From: Septoria linicola
Lineage: Eukaryota > Ascomycota > Dothideomycetes > Mycosphaerellales > Mycosphaerellaceae
Assembly: GCA_024114885.1 (NCBI GenBank)
Contig: CP099425.1
Span: 1,054,001 to 1,118,000, forward strand
DNA: 64,000 nucleotides
Direction of reading: 5' to 3'
Below, in pieces: positions 11,252-22,032 of the stretch. The notes beneath the pieces are model-generated. The model was not told the DNA's origin and searched no databases. It saw only the letters and a list, made by a program, of their open reading frames with translations. Numbering within the stretch: position 1 is the first letter of the stretch; each line of letters starts with the position of its first letter. A program made the position numbers and the translations under genes.

Positions 11252-12052
11252 TCACAATATGACACACTTGCTGCCTCCCCGTTCCTTGGTTCTCTCTCGG
11301 CGGTATCGCTTCTTTTCCCCTCGGTCTGAGTAGTACTCGCTACCGTTCGTTCGTGATGCTCTGGGCATCGGGTCTGAGTTCTGCGAAGCCTTGCTGTTTC
11401 GCGCCGGCGCTGTGGCTCTCTGTCTTCGTAGTTGTCGCACGACGTCGTAGAATGCCTTTTCCACGTTGACGCAGTTCTTGGCTGAGGCCTCGACAAATTC
11501 GCAGCCCAGCTGCTTTGCGAGTGCCTGGCCTTCTTGGGTCGAGACCTCGCGTTCTGTTACTCGATCGCACTTATTGCCTACCAGCATAATGGGTGCGGGC
11601 CCGAAAGAGCCCATTGTTTGCGATAGAGGCGAGCCTGGATAGGTTGGTGATCCTGCTGAGGTCGACTCCTTCACACGCTGAATTTGGTGATGGAATTTCT
11701 GAATCCTCGTAAAGGAAGAGCGAGATGATATGCTGTAGACCAAGATGAAGCCTTCGCCATCTCTTATCCACTGATCCCGCAGTGCTGTGTATTCTTCCTG
11801 ACCTGCGGTATCGAGTACCTCAAGCATGCATGATTGTCCATCGATGCCCACCTGTTTGCGGTATGAGTCTTCGATCGTAGGGTCGTAGGTCTCAACGAAA
11901 TGGTTTAAGCAGAGCTGGACGTTATGTATTAGCAAGCACAATCAGGCGTGAGGCAGTTGTGAGATACGCACCTGAATAGTCAAAGCCGTTTTTCCCACAC
12001 CTCCATCACCAAGCACCACCAGCTTGTACAGCGTCATCTTCCCGTGCGACAT
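11252..12052 (-). CDS. ras2: Ras-family small GTPase, fungal ras-2/RasB type
   Basis: Two exons, 12052-11972 (27 codons) and 11914-11252, with an intron GTGCGT...TCCAG, give 247 residues. The first exon carries the P-loop GDGGVGKT (15-22). The second has the effector loop YDPTIEDSY (37-45), DTAGQEEYTALRDQW (62-76), NKCD (141-144), EASAK (169-173) and a polybasic tail ending in the CaaX box CVIL, where a terminal Leu favours geranylgeranylation. About 25 extra residues rich in Ser, Pro and Gly precede the NKxD motif (SAGSPTYPGSPLSQ), which I associate with fungal ras-2 rather than ras-1 proteins. Ras-2 proteins control hyphal growth and conidiation at the plasma membrane. The RasGAP at 37.6-40.2 kb is a possible regulator. 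Confidence 0.93.
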
Positions 12053-13445
12053 GATGGCGGCTGTTGTCGTCCTCGAGTGTGCAGAATGCTGATGTGGCGG
12101 AAAAGAAGCTGTGCGTTCGCCGCTCGTCAGGCGACTACTGTTGACGTTGTCCTACGTGCCTCGTGGCACGATGTTTTCATGCGAGAGCGTGACGTTAGCC
12201 AATTGCAAGCGTGCCGACCGCGGTGATGTAGTGTATCGCGGGTAGCGGCGAGACAAACGTCCAATGGCACGCGCCTGGCTAGATTCCAGGCCGTGACACA
12301 ATGAGCGCCAAGGATTACTTTCGTGGATATAACGCTTTCTCCGTTGGTGGATTCCTGGTATGAACGTTGGAATCAGACTCCACGGAGGTCAGCGAGGAGA
12401 CGCCGTAAGGTTGGGAGAATTTCTGGACGTGCGGTCCGTCTGTCGCGGAGAAAGGCCGATGATGTATGCTACAAAGCTTGCCCGGCCGGCCTCGGTATGA
12501 GCACAATGAGCAGAAACCTAGGGTGTGCTGACCAGCGTTGTCCTCGCTTTCTTCGTACGGCTAGTTATTGGGGAGCGAATAGGATGATGCTCCAGCAATT
12601 CTACAACGGGCCAGTCGACCTGCGAGGATTGGATTTCTGATAATGGATGTTGATACGTGATGGCTTGCCAGTCTCTATTGCAGTCTGCCAGCAGAACTTG
12701 TGGGCGTAGAAGTTGACCGCAACTATGGGTATGGGCAGGCCAGGATCCTTGAGGGGCGCGCTCTGCTCTACTTCTGTGCTGAACCGGAACAATGCGTTTC
12801 CTCGCCGAGCACGTGTCGTCAAACGTGTTCGAGCTCTGGCAAGCTAGTCCCAGCAGCAGTAGCCAAGCTTCTTCGTCACGTCGAGAATCCCACGTAGTGT
12901 GCAGTGGGTGTTGTCAGGGGAGAGCCTCTGGAGCAGCGAGGTGATAGACAGAGTGGGAGGGAAGACGAAGAGGACGGCCGGATGAAAGAGACTTGCAGTT
13001 TAGACATAGAGTTCCGCCGCGAGGATTGCAGGGAGGGGTCTTAAGTCGTGTTCACATTTTTCTTCGAGGAAGCTGGGCTCTGCTCTAAGACCCGCAAGCA
13101 CCAAGGCTCACACCAGCAGATCTGCTGTACGGGGCCTGTCTCCCTCTTTCAGCAATCTGTTGGGTAGTCCCGCGTTTGTGGATTCGTGGCGGCACTCGCT
13201 CCCCACAGGCGAAGCGACTTGCTTGCATGCATCGGCACTCGAGGAATCTCAAACGGCTACGCATCCGCGCCGGTCCTGATTGCATGTTGCATATGTGTGT
13301 GACCTACTTGACTGCCATCCACTGTAGCAGAGAACTCTAGGAGATGCGTCTCGAGCATTGATTGCCCTTCAACTGATCTTGATCATTTGGAAGGCAATGG
13401 CTCTCATCACGTTCCTGTTGAGCTCCGCTTTGTTCACAAGCATTA

Positions 13446-13459
13446 TTGACCTTGCCTAA
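13446..13459 (+). repeat. TTGACCTTGCCTAA motif, copy 1
   Basis: This exact 14-nt match recurs at 16508-16521. The core TTGCCTAA (reverse TTAGGCAA) is also found at 58741 and 58772. Confidence 0.5.
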
Positions 13460-16400
13460 TCAATGAAAGCTCTCCCGACGAGAAACTAAATGTTCGCGGA
13501 CCGATGAACCTTCGGCATTAGTTAGACGCGCGAGGGGCCAGGCTATCGAGCAATAGCATCAGTGCTTTACAACCATTTCGCGAGACAGTTGCAAACAGAC
13601 AACACCACATGTAATATGTCCCATCATACTGTGTTCATCGCACACATCTGCCACGTTGTTTTCTGCCGTGTCACGTAGCTGCACGTTGCATCGCACAAGA
13701 ATGACTGAGGGATATACTGTGATCGACAAGACGAGCGACACCTACATTCTTAGCAGCAATTCTCCCATATTGATCATAGGGAGCCCCCCGAGACATTTTG
13801 CCCAGCCCACGAATCAGTAATATAGCTCCTGAGTGAAGCACGATATCTGTGCGAGCGCTTCCGAAGAAGCGGTCTAGTCACTCGTTGAGCATTGGAGCTC
13901 TGTCTATAGGCACCGTTGTGGCTTCCAGAGCCGGAAACTTGTGGGGTTGATCGCATCGGGATGTTACAGCACACTTTTGCAGGCGATATCGCATTGTGTC
14001 TTCTGAGAACTACCTGTATCGCGAGCCATTAGTGGTTGCGACGTGCTGTGCAGAAACACGGCTCCAGTATCTGGAAGCAGGCGCAGGCGCAGGGAAGTCC
14101 ATGCGAGCATCCGCATAGTTCTACCCAAGCGCGCCGTCACGTTTCCGAACGCAAGGATTCGCACATATCCCGTTTTTCTACCGTGATTCGTGGTTTCGTC
14201 CTCTTGAGGTCCGCATGGCTTGTGCTATGGGGGAGAGGAATCATTTGCAAGAGGGGCACTTTGGGCCCCGGTGAGCTGATCTCATCTTCTGGTTGAGAAT
14301 CCTGCTGGAGTTCAGTCCGCTGCCGCGTGGACAATGAGACAATCATGTTGTGGTCAATGCTAACCGCATGGCTCTACATGTGTCGTGAAGTGCAAAGCGG
14401 GGCATCTCTCATCTGCTCGTCGTGACTATTACAGGTCCGAGGAACAGGCACTTGTGAGGACGGACAGAAGCAGAGATCGTGGCTTGCAGCTGTGCCGTCG
14501 TTTGCAGAAGCGGCAGTGTCTCCTCCAATGAGTGCAGTCAAGCAGCAGAGTCCGCCGAAGTTAGATAATGGCCTGCAGCTCTATTCCATCACGAGCCACG
14601 ATCAATTGCCATTGAGAGCAACGTCCACGCAAGCTACGTGAACCTGTGCCGGAATGTCAAAAAGAGTACACAAGGGTGGAGTCGCAGTTCAGAATAGATG
14701 GTGTGTGTACAACGATCACAACTCGAAGTGGTGTAGCATCCAAGTTCCTGGGTTCAATGGTCGATGCGGCGGCCTGTCTTAGAGCACGCCGTGCCATAGG
14801 AGTGGGATAGAATAGCGGCGGCCCAAGGCAAGGCTCACTGAGCGCCAGCCTGGCCGGCGGGACAAGTTCCAGAAATCTGAAGAGGCAATCAAAACCACGT
14901 TTCATTAGGCAGCTTCTAGTTGAGGCCATGTTGTTGTCGATCTCAAGGCGAGGAAGGAGGAGCTCTTGGCTCACTGCTCCACCACCTTCCTTATTGTCAC
15001 AAAGAACCGCAACACAATCATGGTCCAGTACACAACTGCATTCTCACCGTCACACGGGGTTTCCGCAACTGCATCGTCGGACAGGTAGATGTGTCGCATT
15101 CTGACGCCCATATCACATGCATATATTCGAACCAGCCGTGCGTCGACATCCCACGCTCGATTCTCCTGGAATGCGGGTGTAACGTCTGCTGTCCAGCAGC
15201 TAGTCATACGCCGATGCACGTTGCTCTGAACGAACTGGTAATGAGATGGTCGGCGATGCCACTGCCTAATTCGGATTCGCCGAGTTGTGCACCTCCATGT
15301 TGAGGGAGTATCACATGGAGTGGTGCCAATCTGTACGCACATCCGTGTAGGGCGATCAGCTCATGAGTTGTCGACAAGTCGAGTCTGGAGCACGTCCGGG
15401 CATTTCCGCAGACTAATCAACACGATACAGCAGTTGAAAGGGCAATGTACAGCTTTCTCGTGCTCTCTCCAGCCAAGCATTGTGCTACTGCATTCTACGC
15501 AAGATATATCACCAGACACCAAAGCCCCGAAGGGTAATCATCATCAACGTCGGAACTTTCAAGCTGAGGCAAACTCCATGGGGATTACTGCCATCCCTAC
15601 ATCCAATGTTCAAGGAAGGCCAGCCAGAGGTAAACATACTTGCTGTAGTCGGACTATGGTTGTATCACGACCTCATCGGTAGTCGAACCCGCCAAAACAT
15701 CGGCCAGGAACTTATCGTGAGCGAATGGTCCAGATCGATTGGCAGGGAACATGCTGACAGTCTGCTTTGCTGTGATCCTCGACTACCAACGTCATCATTG
15801 TTGACTGACACGCGTGATAACAGTACACGGTGATACCATAGGTCCACTAGTAACGTATCGTCCGAGCCGCCTGGGTTGATAATCGCAATGGAAAGCAAAT
15901 CGGGCACCGAAAGATAGCCTACAGCATGGCAGCTCGCGCAAGAGTCTACGTACCTGGCATGAGTCTTTACGATGAGATCAGGTGCCGTTGAGATGCATTG
16001 GACATTTCCTCGGATATTCAGAGCGTCACGTTGTAACGTCTCTCGCCTGAAAGGGCAGTTCCTGCTGTCCACGTGTGCAGAACAATCTCATTCTCAGGTG
16101 CAGACCTGGCTGCATTCCGGATAGTGCACACAAGACCTACAAGACCTGCAACCAGAGAGCCGTCTTGGGCAAATTTGGCTCATCGCGTACATCATGTATG
16201 TATCAAGCCTCAGCCACCGCGGCCGCACCCATGAGAGTTTACTCAGACGAGATCTGATCAGATCCAGTAAGCTCGTCATTGTCCAGGATGGGTGCAGGCA
16301 GCGGTAGTCTCACATCGGCATACCGAACAAGGAGCTTTCAAGAATCAAGGTATGATCTGGCTGACTGTGATCTGGGTTCGCCGGCAGGGTGATACTCAGT

Positions 16401-16507
16401 AGCCGTGCACAAGACCATGCTCGGACGACTCGCCCTCACTACCAACGTCATGTCGCCCTCATAGTGGCACGTGGCAAGACAGTATACGGTTGACAAGCAA
16501 GTGATAC

Positions 16508-16521
16508 TTGACCTTGCCTAA
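16508..16521 (+). repeat. TTGACCTTGCCTAA motif, copy 2
   Basis: Identical to 13446-13459 and followed by a second TTTGAC. It lies 0.2 kb past the 3' end of ssr4. Confidence 0.5.
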
Positions 16522-16741
16522 GTTTGACAATCCGACAACGAGCGAGTCGAGAGGAAGCTCAGCCGGGGCCTTGTGATTGCAATGCTTCATCAGAACCTCT
16601 ACTGCTAGTTCTCAGGTCAGGGAAGTGTCACGGGTGCGACCATGCCCGTAAGTCTTTTTGAGAGCACGCTGGTGACCTACTCAAAATGTTCCCCGTAACG
16701 CCACGCTAAGCTCACAAAGTTTTGTATCGTCAGCACATCAA

Positions 16742-17994
16742 TTATGCAGCTTGTGGCCTGCTAGGCGTCCTCTGCTTCTTCCACTCCGCCATCTTGGCCG
16801 CATGGTCTGCCTTCATCTTCTCGATCTCGGCCTGCCCTTCCTCCAAATGCTTGGCAACACGTTTGCTAAACTCATCAACCTGCTCTTTGGTCAGATTGCT
16901 GAAAGCGTCTGCTTCCTTTGCTTTCGCTGGCTTCGCTGCAGGATCCTCCCTCACGTCTGTATTGGGTGGCTCAAGTATGCCATCAGTCAGGCCCTTGAGC
17001 TCGCCCATGAGTCCCAAACCAAGATCCGGAGGCACAATCTGGCTTGTCGCGTAGGGTGAGGAGAACACTTCCTCCATCCATCGGTGATGCTGCATGTATC
17101 GCGCCATGCTGATGTCTCGCTGAGTCAGGTGGTCGAAGAAGTCTCCTAGCGAAGTGTCCTCTTCGGCCTCGATTGTCATATCTGGGAGACTGTCGCTTGC
17201 GCCTGGCATGAGCGCACCAGAAGGCCCTGATGTGCGCGGTCTCTTGTTTGGAGGACCGGTCGCCGATGGATATGGCTGGTATGGCCTCTGTGGTGTACCA
17301 ACTGGGTTCGGCTGCTGTCTCTCGTGACCTGGAATGTGCAATGTCGGCCAGTGTTCGCGATCGTGAAGCATGAATTCCCGCCTTTCGAGCCTGCCCTGGC
17401 TTTCCAGCCAGCGTCTCTGAGTTATTATCTGCTGGACATGTGGACTGACAGGCACCTGGCTCGCTGGCATAATCTGCTTAGGATCCGCGGAGTGGTAATG
17501 CACGATCCAAAGACTCGGGTCTGGGTTTGCAGCTGCGACGTTGGGGCTCTTAGCGATGAAGTGGTAACGTGTACGCGCGTGGGTTGCCATCTGATCATGC
17601 CCTGGCCGGTAGCCTACGGTCTGGACGCGCAACTCCAGCGTGTAGCCGTTGTAGTCTTGTCTGTAAGATTGCTCCATGTCACCCCATACGTAGCCGTCAG
17701 AAGGATATGGGTGCTCGGTCTTTTCTTGAGGAATCCATTCGAGCCAGACTGTGCCATCTTGGGGTGAGGTCACGTAGTGCCATGACATGGGCGAGATTTG
17801 TTTGACGATCGTTGGCGCATCGAGAAGGTAGCGATACGCCTGTTCCGTGCCGAGTGTCGCGACATGAGGAAAACGATGGCCGGAAACGAGATGGACGTGT
17901 GGTTGCAGTTGGGGAGCAACTCCCTGCGAGCTGGAATCGAAGTGTTAGCGACTGCAGGCTTGTGTGGGAAGACTCGCGCATACGGATTCTGCAT
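16742..17994 (-). CDS. ssr4: SWI/SNF and RSC chromatin-remodelling complex subunit Ssr4
   Basis: The model is an 11-nt first exon (17994-17984, ATGCAGAATCC), a 53-nt intron (GTATGC...TTCCAG, CTAAC branch) and exon 17930-16742, giving 399 residues. The phase fits exactly and restores an N-terminus running from QPHVHLVSGHRFPHVATLGT to YRYLLDAPTIVKQISPMSW, which a start at the internal Met (17788) would lose. The Ssr4 N-terminal domain (formerly DUF1750) covers about residues 10-190 and includes YVWGDMEQSYRQDYNGYTLE. A Pro/Ser-rich linker with a basic NLS-like NKRPRTSG follows, then a C-terminal region rich in Lys, Glu and Ala. Ssr4 is a fungal-specific subunit shared by SWI/SNF and RSC. The tiny first exon is my inference from splice phase and homology. 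Confidence 0.88.
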
Positions 17995-18363
17995 CGTGAG
18001 ATACTGCGCGTGTGTCGCGTTGCAGTGTTAGAGGTGCAATGGGCAAAGTGTTGTTGCTGAACGTGTTGGCGCATCCCATAGCTCAAAGTCGCGAAGTCGC
18101 TTACGTAAGATTGATCGTTAGCTGAGACAAGCAATACCTGAGCAACATTTTCTGCAAGAAAACATGATAGGTCCGGGGTCTGCGGGCCCTCAAGACTTTT
18201 GGACAGATCATGAGGGGAATCTTGTGCAGGAAGCTGTGTCTCTTGCGACTGAAGCACTCACGCGATTCGGCCTAATTCTGGTGACTGATGAATAGGTTCT
18301 TGATTTCGTCTTCACGGACGCTGCTGATGACTTCTGCTAACATATGTGTAACATATGGTCTTT
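17995..18363. other. ssr4 5' flank / rhomboid gene 3' flank
   Basis: No further exon of ssr4 is needed and no other coding signal was seen. Confidence 0.5.
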
Positions 18364-19350
18364 TCACCTGATGTAGTGTGATAACAGAGGATTGAACCCC
18401 CTTCTTTGCCGCTTCCGCTTCTGTCGCCAATGAAGCATAGTGAAGTAGTACACAGCCCCCGCAAGAGCACCGCCGAGGTGACCATAATGAGAGATCTTCT
18501 GCCCTTTGAATGTCTTGCATCCCTTTCGTAGACTTTCATACTCGCTTGCTATCATCATCCAAGGAACGTATTCCAGTGCCCAGATAACGGGAATCTTCCC
18601 CAAAGGCGTTTGGATATACTCGTTAGGACATCCAAGGGCACTAACAGCAGCAAAGGCATAGACAATGCCACTTGCACCCATGCTTGACCATGACCACGGA
18701 CGCACTGACCGTTGTACATACAACATCGTACCAAGACTGGTCCCCAGACATGCCGAAATCGTGAGTCCAGCAATATGGATTGCATTCATACCCTCGACCC
18801 TAGTGCAGAGGCAGCCAAACCATAGAAGCCCGCCAAGATTGCTCTTGAAATGTGTCACGTCCGTGTGCACAAAGTTGGACGATAGAAATGACCACCAGCG
18901 TGAAGACGGTGTCATGACAGTATTTTCCCAGACGTGCTTTATACTTGAAAACCAGATCCTTTCGATGCCGCTCCTGGTGATGGACTGAGCCATTTTTGAC
19001 GAAAGGAAACTCGCGAGATATGCCAACGTGCCATGCGGAGTCCGTTCAACTCTGCCAGCTGCGCTCGCATACTTCACACGAAAGTATACGATGGCTGGAA
19101 CATTCAGCGCGGCCACGGCTGCCACTGCTGCCAGGGCTGATCGATCGGATCGGTAGAGCTCGAAGTTTGAGTCGTCCACATCGATGTCTGACACATCATC
19201 TTGTCCATTTTGTTGGCAACGCGCACAGTTACAGCAGTCGCAGCATCTCCATGGAAACGCAGAGTCCCAGTGAAAGGACCTGCGTTGAGCTGATGTTCGT
19301 CTCCACCAGTCTCGTGCGAAGGTAACTTGCCATGCTGCGAAGCAATCCAT
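18364..19350 (-). CDS. rhomboid-family intramembrane serine protease, probably mitochondrial (PARL/Pcp1-like)
   Basis: From ATG 19350 the frame gives 328 residues. The catalytic Ser is in GASG (Ser227) and the catalytic His in SHYGHLGG (His291); the conserved HxxxxHxxxN of the second core helix is H162/H167/N171 (HTDVTHFKSN). Six or seven hydrophobic segments are visible: a lone one at 71-90, then 169-185, 190-212, 220-240, 252-268 and 288-305. This one-plus-core layout is that of mitochondrial rhomboids, and the Arg-rich start would suit an import signal. Oddities: six Cys lie within residues 36-45 (CCDCCNCARC), and the frame stays open a further 166 codons upstream, where the opposite strand carries a gene remnant. 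The 5' end is therefore uncertain; Met120 is an alternative but would drop the first membrane segment. Confidence 0.8.
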   Translation of the reverse strand: MDCFAAWQVTFARDWWRRTSAQRRSFHWDSAFPWRCCDCCNCARCQQNGQDDVSDIDVDDSNFELYRSDRSALAAVAAVAALNVPAIVYFRVKYASAAGRVERTPHGTLAYLASFLSSKMAQSITRSGIERIWFSSIKHVWENTVMTPSSRWWSFLSSNFVHTDVTHFKSNLGGLLWFGCLCTRVEGMNAIHIAGLTISACLGTSLGTMLYVQRSVRPWSWSSMGASGIVYAFAAVSALGCPNEYIQTPLGKIPVIWALEYVPWMMIASEYESLRKGCKTFKGQKISHYGHLGGALAGAVYYFTMLHWRQKRKRQRRGFNPLLSHYIR

Positions 19351-19446
19351 GTTCTGATCGGCCGCACAAGGTTGTGTGCTTTCGATGACGAGCCAAGACA
19401 GACGGCTGCCTTGATGATTGCATAGCGTGTTTAGATGACTACGTGA

Positions 19447-19760
19447 TGGAAGTACGCCAAGTATCTGGATGCCGCGCTGTCTGGATATGAGCTCATGACT
19501 GGGACGTTTGCAGAGAGGAAGAAAGGTGACAATGCTTTGGTGTATGAGTGGACTGTTCAGACGGGGAGTTTGAGCTCGAATGGCACCTTTGAGGTGAGTT
19601 CTTCGTCGAGTGTGAGCTGAGATTTGAATAAGCCGACTGACGTGTACAGTATTACGCGAGCATACCGCTGTTTGAGAATGATCTGAAAGGTGTGGCGCCT
19701 TTCTTGTTCTCGTCATATGAGTATGAGCTATATCTCGAGAACAAGAGCAAGAACAAGTAA
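19447..19760 (+). pseudogene. 3'-terminal exons of an unidentified gene, 5' part missing
   Basis: Two exon-like pieces, 19447-19593 and 19650-19760, join in phase 0 across a 56-nt intron (GTGAGT...GTACAG, CTGAC branch). Together they read KYLDAALSGYELMTGTFAER... to ...FLFSSYEYELYLENKSKNK and stop at TAA 19758. Amino-acid composition and splice signals look truly coding. Directly upstream in frame is TGA (19444-19446), and further upstream the strand is antisense to the rhomboid gene, so no 5' part can be found. It is either a truncated relic or a gene whose earlier exons I cannot see. The family is unknown. Confidence 0.5.
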
Positions 19761-20100
19761 AAAGCATGTGTGCTACAGCCGGCTCGCCAGCTGGAATCCT
19801 GATCGGCCTGTACGCGCGCCGCTCGCCGCTCGCCGGCCTTGCATACAAGACTACCCCCGAGCAACCAAGAGCTTCGACAGTAAGTGTTTGCGCTCAGGCT
19901 AGCTTAGCAGATATCGCAAAGTAGGAGAGGGAGAGATAGTAACAGCCGCTAAGGCTTTCTCTTCGACACTGAGCGATACCTATACTTGAAGCTACACTTC
20001 TAAAAATCTCCATAGACTATGCGATAATGTTAGGCTGCACAATCCAGGCAGAGCCAGACTATACAGACGTACGAGCTGTATAGTACTTGGGACATGTCTC
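19761..20100. other. intergenic, nothing recognised
   Basis: Short GC-rich spacer between the antisense remnant and the 3' end of the F-box gene. Confidence 0.5.
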
Positions 20101-21298
20101 TCAGTCATTGTTGACACTGCTCAGCTCACTGCTCGTTCTAAGCGGGTTTGGTACAAAACTCGCTGCGAGATAATTTCGGAGTGGGTGCCTGTCACGAACT
20201 ATGGCTATCTCTCTGGCTCGATCACTCACTGTGGTCGATAGTGCGCCCGCAACGCAGATCTTCAATCCACAGTGCGTGGAGATTGCTCGGAACATTTGAG
20301 CATCTATAACGCAAAAGTCCTTGGAAAGAGCCCACAATATGCCTCGGATCTTGGCATTCTCGAAGGTAGTGCAGCGGCGCAAAAACTCGGCTCGATCAAG
20401 TCCACCACCATCCAGAACCTGGAGTAGAAAGTTCATGTTCATGAAAGCTTGGTTAAGATGAGGCTCATTCGCCATGGCTTCCACCTCTGATCTGGAGTAC
20501 GAAGCATTCGTAGTATTGTTGAAGAACCAGAGGACATGATAGCGCCTTTGTACCATGTCAGGATGCCGGAGACTGTTTGTTTTGGACTTTGCCACGTTGT
20601 ACACCCATTGAGCGACTGTCAGAGAGGGCTTTGCCTCGTTCCAGTCTTCATAGCTGCTCTCTGGCAGGGGAAAGGGGAAGTGATTAGCGGGGGTACATGC
20701 TTCGAAGTCGACAGTAATCGCAAACGGGTGTTTGTCGAATGCGTCCATGCCTGCATTACGTGCCCAGGTGACAATATACTGCGAACAGTCGATCAACGTC
20801 ACCGAGTTCAGGTGAGGGAACAGGTCCGAGAGAGTCGAAAGCACTGTCTCGTCGACGAATGCGCCGTTGAGGATTTCCAAATGGTAGACCCTACCGTTCG
20901 ATTTTGTTGCAGTTTGTAGCATGACTGCCAGCTCCCGCGGCGTCGATGCGTCTCGCGCCATGACTGTGACGATCTTGTGGTAACAGTTGGCATCATACAA
21001 CTTCTGAGATACCGTGTTCTGTATGGTATGCGAGCCTGGCTCAACCAGCAACACCCTCGCGTGCAAGGCCAACCTTCTGATCCTCTTTGTGTTTTGAGAC
21101 GACGCTGACAAAAGCGGCAATACGGTCGAATGCCTCCTGGCATGTGACTTGTAAAGCCCGACGATCGTGTCGAGGCAGCAGGGCAACGATTGACTCCAAC
21201 AATTCAGAGGAGAGTTCATGCAGTTTCGGGACAGGCTTTTTGCTGACGACTGCAGGTTCTGGATCATCTGCATCAAATACTGTAGAGACTTTGCTCAC
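20101..21298 (-). CDS. F-box protein gene with disrupted reading frame
   Basis: Two minus-strand frames make one gene. The 5' frame (21298 to about 21110) encodes an F-box: KLHELSSELLESIVALL followed by RHDRRALQVTCQEAFDRI. The main frame (about 21110-20101) encodes some 330 more residues, starting RIRRLALHARVLLVEPGSHT and ending SSELSSVNND, with no recognised repeat. The switch needs one extra base to be skipped near the T-run at 21110-21113, and I find no convincing intron there (the best candidate, 70 nt, has weak sites). The F-box frame also lacks an in-frame ATG; its first possible codon is GTG at 21298, so a 5' exon is missing. F-box proteins recruit substrates to SCF ubiquitin ligases. 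The gene may be intact with unrecognised introns, or a pseudogene. Confidence 0.55.
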
Positions 21299-21651
21299 AG
21301 GCCTGGAAGCTTCGAATGCACTGTCTCATGGAAGAGCGTGCAATTGAGGTCCAAATCGAAGATTCTGCCGTCAGATACTATGGCAGTTCGTGGTTATAGA
21401 AATCGGAATTTCAACATTGTCGTATAGCGAGACGTATTCAGGTCTACTTCAGCAGCTAAATGAGATGGCAACATGTAGTCTGAATAATTATTAGCCCGAA
21501 GTCTGAAGCAAATTGGTGACGGACCGATGGCAAACAAGTTAGAGGATGGTTCTAGATCCGATGACTAGGATAGTCTGTCTCCGTTTCAGACCGCGTTGGA
21601 TGTCGCTCTGTTGTTGGTATCACTCGTGTGGCTGGGATGGTCATCATCTCT

Positions 21652-21732
21652 TCAGCCTCGTTCGGGTGGCGAGTCTCGCGATCGTGTTGCTAGCTTAGCA
21701 TATCCCAGTAGCAAAGGGACGGCAGTACTGCC
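21652..21732 (-). repeat. diverged duplicate of the 3' tip of the downstream regulator gene
   Basis: On the minus strand this reads VPLLLGYAKLATRSRDSPPE then RG and a stop. It matches the last residues of the regulator at 22033 (APLLLGYARLATRSRTSPPE then HV and a stop), in the same frame with the stop at the same place. The DNA is roughly 80% identical by eye over about 70 bp, and differences are mostly C/T or A/G. The similarity fades upstream of the block on the minus strand. Confidence 0.75.
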
Positions 21733-22032
21733 TGCGTGCGAGAACAGGTGGGAGCCCATGCCTCTGGACACCCAGTGTACCAAGGATCTCAAAGCGTCTA
21801 GCAGCACCGACAATAACCAGTTGCGCTTCGGCTGCCTTGGCTTTCACGTGGTAGGACAGAGATAGGTATGGTGACAGCACTTTGCACATGCTGAAGTTTT
21901 TTCGTGGAAGGACTGCCACCTACTCCTCAGTGGGGCCTGGTAGCCCAGCGCCATTCAACTCTCGTTGGGTAGATGATTGAGACGGTCCTGGCAAGTATCA
22001 CCATGTTGGCCGTTGGCCTGTCCTTTGATCAT

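Larger units (their letters stand above)
12053..16741. other. gene-poor 4.7-kb region, no confident gene
   Basis: All frames on both strands are short (130 codons or fewer) and overlap each other, with no family motif. A minus-strand frame at 14971-15342 has a codon-like tract (VRIYACDMGVRMRHIYLSDD) but no recognisable identity. Two exact copies of TTGACCTTGCCTAA lie here. No transposase or terminal repeat was seen. It may hold regulatory sequence for ras2, decayed genes, or small unrecognised genes. Confidence 0.5.

Noticed and set aside
14971..15342. 123-codon minus-strand frame with some codon-like pattern
   Set aside because: It overlaps an equally long + frame, has no known motif, and its apparent pattern is not enough to call a gene.
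18385..18400. GGTTCAATCC (minus strand) resembling a tRNA B box
   Set aside because: It lies in the rhomboid coding sequence and no A box or T-stem accompanies it.
19351..19848. Upstream extension of the rhomboid frame by 166 codons
   Set aside because: It has no typical coding composition and overlaps spliced exon-like blocks on the opposite strand that look truly coding; the frame's first codon is TTG.
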